A DNA stretch of 14,150 nucleotides from Acidobacteriota bacterium (GTDB lineage Bacteria; Acidobacteriota; Terriglobia; Terriglobales; Acidobacteriaceae), in assembly GCA_021810175.1 (NCBI GenBank), contig JAJZJJ010000023.1, positions 1 to 14,150 on the forward strand, read 5' to 3'. A program made the translations under genes and the position numbers. The notes under the pieces were generated by a model. The model ran no database searches, was not told where the DNA came from, and saw only the letters and a program-made list of their open reading frames with translations. Within the stretch, counting starts at the first letter, position 1. Each line of letters begins with the position of its first letter. Of this stretch, positions 6,414 to 11,369 are shown piece by piece.

Positions 6414-7617
6414 CGGCGAAGCGATACGACCGCTTCTCGATTTTTCTTCCAAACTGGAGCGAACGCGCCAGGATTACAAAGGGACCGGCGACGACCGCCG
6501 CGCAGACGAGCCAGCGTACCACAAGGCCGAGAGCGTGAGAACCAGCAACAGACGCGGGCAGGAATCTCCAGATGCCGGCGGAGAGGATGACGATGAGCGA
6601 CATGGGGAGCATGAACTTCCATGCGAAGTTCATGAGCTGATCCATGCGCAGGCGGGGCAGTGTGCCGCGGATCCAGATGAACCCGAGGATGAAGGCGACG
6701 AGCTTGGCGAAGAACCAGATCCACGAGGGGATGAAGGTGAGGAAGCTGACGGGCGAGGACCATCCGCCGAGGAAGAGGGTGATGGCCAGGCCGCTGACGG
6801 CGAACATCTCCAGATATTCGGCGAGGAAGAAGAGAGCGAACTTGAAGCCGGAGTACTCGATGAAGTAGCCGGCGATGATTTCGGATTCGCCTTCGGGGAG
6901 ATCGAAGGGGCTGCGGTTGGTTTCCGCGGTGCCGGCGATCATGAAGAGGACGAAGGCGGCGAGTCCCCAGGGGGTGAAGACGAACCAGTGGGCGAGGCCG
7001 TTGGTGTATTTTGCCTGCTCGTTCACGATGTCGGTGGTGGAGAGGGTGCCGGCAATCATGATGACCGCGACCGAGGAGAGGATCAGCGGGATTTCGTAAC
7101 TGATCATCTGGGCGATGGCCCGCATGGCTCCGAGGAGCGAGTATTTGTTGCGGCTGGACCAGCCGGCCATGAAGACGGCGAGCTCGCTGGCCGAGCCGAT
7201 GGCGAAGAAGAAGAGCACGCCGGCGTCGAGGTTGACGGGCGTCATATTGCGGCCGACGGGGAGCACGGCATAGCCGAGGAAGGCCGCGGCGACGAGGACC
7301 AGCGGGGCCAGGTAGTGGACGACGTGATCGGCGGAGCGGGGAACGATGTCTTCCTTGGTGAGGGACTTGACGGCATCGGCGAGCGGCTGGAGGACGCCCC
7401 AGGGGCCGACGCGGTTGGGTCCGAAGCGATTTTGCATGCGGCCGAGGCCCTTGCGCTCGAGCACGGTGGTGATGGCGAAGAGGGCGGGAAAAACGACGAG
7501 GACGGGCACGATGATGAGGAGGATGGAGACGAGCGTCTGCAGAGGCGCGGGGGTGTGGAGGACGAGCCAGGCCTTGATCCAGACGAAGATCTGATCGGCG
7601 TTCAGGGGAACGTTCAC
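6409..7617 (-). CDS. nuoH: NADH-quinone oxidoreductase subunit H
   Basis: NuoH (ND1) is the membrane subunit that forms much of the quinone-access chamber of complex I and anchors the peripheral arm. The 402-residue product has the family blocks ERKGLGRMQNRFGPNRVGP (54-72), GWSSRNKYSLLGAMRAIAQM (152-171), SYEIP (173-177) and ETNRSPFDLPEGESEI (232-247), followed by AGYFIEYSG. These are the glutamate-rich loops around the quinone site. It is longer than E. coli NuoH (325 residues), partly through an N-terminal segment and a basic C-terminal tail. The start is a GTG at 7617 that overlaps the TGA of nuoI by 4 bases (GTGA), with AAGG in the end of nuoI as a ribosome-binding site. It is followed by the 131-bp gap before nuoJ. 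Confidence 0.96.
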   Translation of the reverse strand: MNVPLNADQIFVWIKAWLVLHTPAPLQTLVSILLIIVPVLVVFPALFAITTVLERKGLGRMQNRFGPNRVGPWGVLQPLADAVKSLTKEDIVPRSADHVVHYLAPLVLVAAAFLGYAVLPVGRNMTPVNLDAGVLFFFAIGSASELAVFMAGWSSRNKYSLLGAMRAIAQMISYEIPLILSSVAVIMIAGTLSTTDIVNEQAKYTNGLAHWFVFTPWGLAAFVLFMIAGTAETNRSPFDLPEGESEIIAGYFIEYSGFKFALFFLAEYLEMFAVSGLAITLFLGGWSSPVSFLTFIPSWIWFFAKLVAFILGFIWIRGTLPRLRMDQLMNFAWKFMLPMSLIVILSAGIWRFLPASVAGSHALGLVVRWLVCAAVVAGPFVILARSLQFGRKIEKRSYRFAE

Positions 7618-8261
7618 TGGGCGACCACCTTCTTCGGTTCCGCAGCCGTGCCGTTGGCGGAGGCGCCGACGGGTTCAGCGGCGGACTGTGCGGCTTTGGC
7701 GGCGGCAGCAGCAGCTGCTGCGGCGGCTTTGGCCTTTGCCTCCTCCGTTTCTTTGGCACGGCGCTCGTCGCACTCGGCGGCTTCAGCGGGGTGAATTTCG
7801 CGGTAGTACTCGTTCGATTTGGAGAGCTCTTTTTTGGTGTAGAGGAGGCCGCCGAAGCGATTATCGGTGCTGAGCTCGAACTGGGTGTCCATGCGGATGG
7901 CGTCGAAGGGGCAGACCTCGACGCAAATCTGGCAGCTCATGCAGACGGAGATGTCGATGTTGAAGACGGTGGGATAGAACTGCTGCTTGCCGACGAAGTC
8001 GGGTTTCTTGTCCTTGCTCTTCTCGATGTGGATGCAGCGAGGCGGGCACTCCTTTTCGCAAATCTGGCAGGAGACGCAGCGGAGACCGGCCTCGGGGTCG
8101 GGGCCGTCGAAGAGCAGGAAGGGGAAATCGCGCGCAGCCTCGGGGCGCGGGCGGCGCTCTTCGGGATACTGCACGGTCGTCAGGCGATCCCGGTCGAAGT
8201 AGCTTCCAAAGAAGTTGCGGGCCGTTTCGCGCAGGCCCTGAATGATGCCTTCACCCAGCAT
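7614..8261 (-). CDS. nuoI: NADH-quinone oxidoreductase subunit I (2x[4Fe-4S])
   Basis: NuoI carries the N6a and N6b [4Fe-4S] clusters that pass electrons to NuoB cluster N2. The 215-residue product has both complete motifs: C62-x2-C65-x2-C68-x3-C72-P and C107-x2-C110-x2-C113-x3-C117-P. The start at 8261 is chosen because a GGAGG ribosome-binding site lies 9 bases upstream and the N-terminus then matches NuoI; an in-frame extension upstream has no such support. After the conserved core (about residue 150) a tail of about 65 residues ends in an alanine/lysine/glutamate-rich stretch with a ten-alanine run (residues 179-188). Its place between nuoD and nuoH is unusual; in the classic operon it follows nuoH. 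In a complex without NuoEFG it would be the likely entry point for electrons. Confidence 0.95.
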   Translation of the reverse strand: MLGEGIIQGLRETARNFFGSYFDRDRLTTVQYPEERRPRPEAARDFPFLLFDGPDPEAGLRCVSCQICEKECPPRCIHIEKSKDKKPDFVGKQQFYPTVFNIDISVCMSCQICVEVCPFDAIRMDTQFELSTDNRFGGLLYTKKELSKSNEYYREIHPAEAAECDERRAKETEEAKAKAAAAAAAAAAKAAQSAAEPVGASANGTAAEPKKVVAQ

Positions 8262-8329
8262 TAAGACCAGCCTCCAGCCATGAGCCGGAGCGCGTCCGGT
8301 TGGCGGTGATTTGCGAGGGGGACGATCAT
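8261..8329 (-). CDS. Possible 22-residue small ORF between nuoD and nuoI
   Basis: This tiny frame starts with an ATG that overlaps the nuoD stop by 4 bases (ATGA) and ends with a TAA that overlaps the nuoI start by one base (TAATG). It begins [10 protein letters not shown] and ends GGWS. A GAGG ribosome-binding site lies seven bases before its ATG, inside the end of nuoD. Its last codons (GGA GGC TGG) supply the ribosome-binding site of nuoI, exactly as the last codons of the second nuoM do for nuoN. I recognise no homologue. It may be a real micropeptide, a coupling relay that keeps ribosomes moving from nuoD to nuoI, or chance. No membrane segment or cysteine is present. Confidence 0.35.
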   Translation of the reverse strand: MIVPLANHRQPDALRLMAGGWS

Positions 8330-9465
8330 CGGTCGACCTCGCCGAGAACAATGTCGACGCTGCCGAGCGTGACGACGACGTCGGCGACGTTTTGCCCGAG
8401 GCACATGTCCTCGAGGATGGTGAGATTGATCATGCTGGGCGGCCGGACACGGTAACGGTAGGGATTGGTGGAGCCGTCGCTGACGAGGAAGAAGCCCAGC
8501 TCGCCTTTGGGCGACTCGATGCGGCCGTAGGCTTCGCCGACTTTGGGGCGGAGGCCGCGGAGGCGCACCTTCGGGTCCATAACGGGGCCCTCGGGGATGC
8601 CGCGCAGGGCCTGTTCGAGGATCTTCAGGGATTCGCGCATTTCGAGGATGCGCATCATATAGCGGTCGTAGACATCGCCGTGGTCGCCGAGCGGGACGCG
8701 GAAATCGAAACGGTCGTAGATACCGTAATGGTCGACCTTGCGAACATCGTAGCTGACGCCGCTGGCACGCAGCATGGGGCCGGTGACTCCGGCGCTGATG
8801 GCCAGCTCGCGGGGCAGGACGCCGGTGCCCTGGGTGCGGGCCATGAGGATTTCGTTGGCGCGGAGGAGGGCCTCGAATTCGTCGACGAAGCGGGGCAGGC
8901 GGGCGATGAGCTGGCGGACTTCTTCGAGCCAGGCGGGGGAGCAGTCGACGCGGACGCCGCCGAAGCGGAGGTAGTTGCACATCATGCGCGCGCCGGAGAG
9001 GGATTCGAAGAGGTCGAGGATTTTTTCGCGCTCGCGGAAGGCGTACATGAGGGGCGTGCCGCTGGCGCCCATGTCCTGAAGGAGGAAGCCGACGAGGCCG
9101 GCATGGTTCTGGAAGCGGGTGAGTTCGGCGACAATGACGCGGATATATTCGGCGCGCTCGGGAACGGCGATGCCGGCGAGCTTTTCGACGGCGATGACGT
9201 AGCCCCAGTTGTTGGTCATGGAGCAGAGGTAGTCGAGGCGGTCGGTGTAGGGGATGGCGGCGAGGTAGGCTCCGTTTTCAGCGATCTTTTCGTGATTGCG
9301 GTGGAGATAGCCGAAGACGGGTTTGAGGCGGACGACGCGCTCGCCTTCCAGCCGGACATCCATGCGGAAGACGCCGTGGGTGGAGGGATGATGCGGGCCC
9401 ATGGAGACTTCCATGATCTCGCCGGGGCCGTTGTCGAGGGCGACCATTTCTTCGACGGGTGTCAT
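8326..9465 (-). CDS. nuoD: NADH-quinone oxidoreductase subunit D
   Basis: NuoD (49-kDa subunit) is related to the large subunit of [NiFe] hydrogenases and forms the quinone head-group site with NuoB. The 379-residue product shows [10 protein letters not shown] (22-31) with the quinone-site histidine H30, [10 protein letters not shown] (54-63), the quinone-site tyrosine Y73 in [10 protein letters not shown], and a C-terminus around RPPSMINL. The nickel-binding cysteines of hydrogenases are absent, as expected for NuoD. The ATG at 9465 is chosen because it overlaps the nuoC stop by 4 bases, has GGAGG eight bases upstream and gives the usual N-terminus; the frame stays open for 31 more codons upstream within nuoC. 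NuoD is separate from NuoC here, not fused as in E. coli. The next genes expected in the classic order (E, F, G) are absent. Confidence 0.97.
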   Translation of the reverse strand: MTPVEEMVALDNGPGEIMEVSMGPHHPSTHGVFRMDVRLEGERVVRLKPVFGYLHRNHEKIAENGAYLAAIPYTDRLDYLCSMTNNWGYVIAVEKLAGIAVPERAEYIRVIVAELTRFQNHAGLVGFLLQDMGASGTPLMYAFREREKILDLFESLSGARMMCNYLRFGGVRVDCSPAWLEEVRQLIARLPRFVDEFEALLRANEILMARTQGTGVLPRELAISAGVTGPMLRASGVSYDVRKVDHYGIYDRFDFRVPLGDHGDVYDRYMMRILEMRESLKILEQALRGIPEGPVMDPKVRLRGLRPKVGEAYGRIESPKGELGFFLVSDGSTNPYRYRVRPPSMINLTILEDMCLGQNVADVVVTLGSVDIVLGEVDR

Positions 9466-10085
9466 GCCCGCACCTCCGCAGATGGGGGCGCGGCGGGAAG
9501 GTCGTCGGGCGGGGGAACGTAGTCCTTGCGCATGGGGAAGTCCTGGAAGCCGTCCCACATGAGGATGCGGCGGAGGTCGGGATGTCCGTCGAAGAGGATG
9601 CCGTAGAGGTCGAAGGCCTCGCGCTCCTGGAATTCGCAGCTGCGCCAGATGGGAGTGAGCGAAGGCACGTGGGTCTGATCGGTGCGGTTGGCGGTGCGGA
9701 GGCGGAGGATGACGGGGCCGTGCTTCTTCTCCATGGAGAAGAGGTGGTAGACGGCTTCGAGGTAGCCGGGGATTTTGGTTTTGCGGACTTCCTCGACTTC
9801 CTGCTCGGTTTCGACGCCGTCGGGCCCGGCGACGACTTTCTTCACTTTGACCTTTTCGCTGGTTTCGGAGTCGAGCCAGTCGACTCCGGTGACGAGGGAG
9901 CAGAAGTCGAGGCGCAGGCCGGGGTGGTCGCGGAGAAAGCGGGCGGCGGCGAAGGCGTGCTGGTTGTCGAGGAGGAGGGAATGCTGGGCCGAGGGGCTTC
10001 CGTTGGGGATGACCGTGACAACCGCGCCGGGGACGCCGGCTTCGATTTGTGCTTTGATTTCTTCGGCAGAGGGCAACTGGGTCAT
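9462..10085 (-). CDS. nuoC: NADH-quinone oxidoreductase subunit C
   Basis: NuoC (30-kDa subunit) is a soluble peripheral-arm protein that packs against NuoD and NuoB. The 207-residue product has the family signature [10 protein letters not shown] (154-163), GHPDLRRIL (167-175) and FPMRKDY (183-189). Between the first half of the domain (VTGVDWLD, about 65-72) and [10 protein letters not shown] (108-117) there is a hydrophilic insertion of about 35 residues, rich in lysine, valine and glutamate, which E. coli and Thermus proteins lack as I recall them. The C-terminal tail is proline/alanine rich; its final codons (GAG GTG CGG GCA) include the ribosome-binding site of nuoD. The start overlaps the nuoB stop by 4 bases (ATGA). 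Confidence 0.96.
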   Translation of the reverse strand: MTQLPSAEEIKAQIEAGVPGAVVTVIPNGSPSAQHSLLLDNQHAFAAARFLRDHPGLRLDFCSLVTGVDWLDSETSEKVKVKKVVAGPDGVETEQEVEEVRKTKIPGYLEAVYHLFSMEKKHGPVILRLRTANRTDQTHVPSLTPIWRSCEFQEREAFDLYGILFDGHPDLRRILMWDGFQDFPMRKDYVPPPDDLPAAPPSAEVRA

Positions 10086-10714
10086 TGGATCACCTTCAGC
10101 GGATTGCCGGGCTGGGCGCAGAAGACGTCGACGTTCTCCGTCGGCTCAAGGCCATGTTCGCCATAGGCGGGGACGGGAAATTCGCTGGGCAGATCGGGAT
10201 CGAGATGGCGAGGACGGCTTTCGCCGCGGAGGACCTGGTCGTCGATCTTCTTCTGCAGGGTCATGAAGGCGTGAATGAGGGCCTCGGGGCGGGGCGGGCA
10301 GCCGGGGATGTGGACATCGACGGGAATATAGCGGTCGATGCCCTTGAGGACGTTGTAGCCGTCGCGGAAGGGGCCGCCGGAGATTGCGCAGGCGCCCATG
10401 GCGATGACGTATTTGGGCTCGGGCATCTGGTTGTAGAGGCGGACGACCTGAGGGGCCATCTTTTTTGTGACCGTGCCGGAGACGATAATGAGGTCGGCCT
10501 GGCGCGGGGAGGGGCGAAAGACTTCGGCGCCGAAGCGGGCGAGGTCGTAGCGGGCCATGGTGGTGGCAATCATCTCGATAGCGCAGCAGGCGAGACCGAA
10601 GGTCAGGGGCCAGACTGAATTTTTTCGGCCCCAGTTGTACAGCTCTTCGAGAGTGGTTGTAAAGATTCCGTTTTTGCTGAGTTCAATTTTGAGATCTTTG
10701 AGATCATCCGCCAT
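10082..10714 (-). CDS. nuoB: NADH-quinone oxidoreductase subunit B ([4Fe-4S] cluster N2)
   Basis: NuoB (PSST) carries cluster N2, the last iron-sulfur centre before quinone. The 210-residue product has the four ligands: C43 and C44 in [12 protein letters not shown]109 in MGACAISGG, and C139 in [34 protein letters not shown] (61-80) is also typical. The start at 10714 ([11 protein letters not shown]) is preceded by GAGG five bases upstream and gives a normal N-terminus; the frame is open further upstream through nuoA in another register, which is not coding. The C-terminus extends about 45 residues past the conserved core, with a polar tail ending KVIQ that encodes AAGGTGAT, the likely ribosome-binding site of nuoC. 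It lies 20 bases after nuoA, the one short non-overlapping gap in the front of the operon. Confidence 0.97.
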   Translation of the reverse strand: MADDLKDLKIELSKNGIFTTTLEELYNWGRKNSVWPLTFGLACCAIEMIATTMARYDLARFGAEVFRPSPRQADLIIVSGTVTKKMAPQVVRLYNQMPEPKYVIAMGACAISGGPFRDGYNVLKGIDRYIPVDVHIPGCPPRPEALIHAFMTLQKKIDDQVLRGESRPRHLDPDLPSEFPVPAYGEHGLEPTENVDVFCAQPGNPLKVIQ

Positions 10715-10728
10715 GAAATCCTCGTTAG

Positions 10729-10745
10729 CCTGGGCTAGGCCCAGG
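10729..10745 (-). repeat. Perfect 7-bp inverted repeat across the nuoA stop
   Basis: CCTGGGC-TAG-GCCCAGG on the plus strand is a perfect inverted repeat with a 3-base loop. In the mRNA it forms a short GC-rich stem containing the last codons and stop of nuoA, ending 11 bases before the GAGG of nuoB. No U-run follows, so it is not a terminator. It could stabilise or pace translation between nuoA and nuoB, or be chance. Confidence 0.4.
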
Positions 10746-11115
10746 TGAGCACGCCCTTCTGGCAGGCCCAGACGAGGCCCTCCACCAGCAGCAGCAGAAA
10801 TACCAGCATTGCGATGCAGGCTCCGGCCGAAAGTCCGGTAAACGCGACGGCAAAGGGGAGCAGGAAGACGGCTTCGACATCGAAGACGAGAAAGATGATT
10901 GCGTAAAGGTAATAGGAAGCGCCGAACTGAATCCAGGCGTCGCCTTTGGATTCGAGGCCGCACTCATAGGTAGCGTTTTTCTCGAGGCCGGGCTTGCGTG
11001 GGGAGATCCACTTCGCCCAGAGCCACGCCAGGGCGAGGGGAGCAAAGGCGAAAGCAACAGCTCCGATGAGCAGCGCGACGACGGTGAGCCATGGGTTCTG
11101 CGAGATTGCGCTCAT
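10735..11115 (-). CDS. nuoA: NADH-quinone oxidoreductase subunit A
   Basis: NuoA (ND3) is a three-helix membrane subunit near the quinone chamber and the first gene of the operon. The 126-residue product has the loop motif ATYECGLES (48-56), whose cysteine C52 corresponds to the loop cysteine of mitochondrial ND3, and the helix [10 protein letters not shown] (78-87) with conserved D79 and E81. Hydrophobic segments lie at about 10-35, 67-92 and 98-117. The ATG at 11115 is preceded by GGAG at 11128-11125, nine bases upstream; part of that site lies in a small palindrome. The gene is divergent from nifJ across 254 bases that contain the likely promoters and CRP/FNR-like sites. Confidence 0.96.
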   Translation of the reverse strand: MSAISQNPWLTVVALLIGAVAFAFAPLALAWLWAKWISPRKPGLEKNATYECGLESKGDAWIQFGASYYLYAIIFLVFDVEAVFLLPFAVAFTGLSAGACIAMLVFLLLLVEGLVWACQKGVLTWA

Positions 11116-11126
11116 AATTCGACGCT

Positions 11127-11141
11127 CCGGTTCCGAACCGG
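11127..11141 (-). promoter_or_regulatory. Hairpin over the nuoA ribosome-binding site
   Basis: The minus-strand sequence CCGGTTCGGAACCGG is a 15-base palindrome. As RNA it can form a 5-bp CCGGU/ACCGG stem with a UCGGA loop. The last two G residues of the 3' arm are the first two bases of the GGAG ribosome-binding site of nuoA, so the stem could partly hide it. Alternatively the DNA palindrome could be an operator. Evidence is structural only. Confidence 0.35.
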
Positions 11142-11179
11142 CGCTCTTGTGAAACTAACTGTTCGACGGCCGTCCGCTC

Positions 11180-11195
11180 GGTGATTTGAATCACA
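11180..11195. promoter_or_regulatory. CRP/FNR-like palindrome upstream of nuoA
   Basis: GGTGAT-TTGA-ATCACA matches the CRP-type pattern TGTGAT-N4-ATCACA at 11 of 12 positions; within it GTGATT-TG-AATCAC is a perfect inverted repeat. Its centre is about 72 bases upstream of the nuoA ATG and about 182 bases upstream of the nifJ ATG, so it could serve either divergent gene. With class II activator spacing (centre at -41.5) it would place a nuoA start site near 11146, where the weak hexamer TTAGTT lies at the expected -10. FNR sites share the inner TGAT-N4-ATCA, so the factor cannot be told from the site alone. Confidence 0.5.
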
Positions 11196-11258
11196 TTGCA
11201 GACAGAACCGGCGGACTGAGGAAAGCGCGCCGCGATCGCTGGTCTTCCGAACGAAGAC

Positions 11259-11290
11259 ACTATACTCCCACAAATGTGTTCTTTGTCACA
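11259..11290. promoter_or_regulatory. Candidate divergent promoter elements for nuoA and nifJ
   Basis: TATACT (11261-11266, plus strand) is a 5/6 match to a sigma-70 -10 box and would place the nifJ start near 11273, leaving a leader of about 97 bases; its -35 region is weak. On the minus strand, TATAGT (11264-11259) is preceded at 19 bases by GTGACA (11289-11284), each a 5/6 match to consensus, and could drive nuoA with a leader of about 137 bases. The two -10 boxes overlap, so the promoters would compete. This is consensus matching by eye only. Confidence 0.3.
11275..11290. promoter_or_regulatory. Second, weaker CRP/FNR-like palindrome in the nuoA-nifJ region
   Basis: TGTGTT-CTTT-GTCACA matches TGTGAT-N4-ATCACA at 10 of 12 positions. 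It overlaps the candidate nuoA -35 hexamer and lies just downstream of the candidate nifJ -10, so binding here would more likely repress than activate. It is 95 bases (centre to centre) from the stronger box at 11180-11195, about nine helical turns, which would allow looping between two bound dimers. It is a weak match on its own. Confidence 0.3.
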
Positions 11291-11360
11291 GCCCCGGGGA
11301 TAAACCGAAGCGCAGACTTTTTCTGACAACGATTGCGGCGAGTTCGCACCGGTCCGCAAC

Positions 11361-11366
11361 AGGAGA
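11361..11366 (+). promoter_or_regulatory. Ribosome-binding site of nifJ
   Basis: AGGAGA is a near-perfect Shine-Dalgarno sequence that precedes the ATG at 11370. It fixes the start codon, and the N-terminus it gives lines up with known PFOR proteins. Confidence 0.8.
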
Positions 11367-11369
11367 GAA

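Noticed and set aside
6535..7794. Plus-strand open frame of about 419 codons
   Set aside because: Antisense of nuoH and the end of nuoI; acidic/Gly-rich repeats without any recognisable motif.
8311..9522. Plus-strand open frame of about 403 codons
   Set aside because: Antisense of nuoD, which has full family motifs on the other strand.
10082..10963. Longer nuoB start upstream at 10963
   Set aside because: The extra 83 residues are arginine-rich out-of-frame nuoA; the ATG at 10714 has a ribosome-binding site and a normal NuoB N-terminus.
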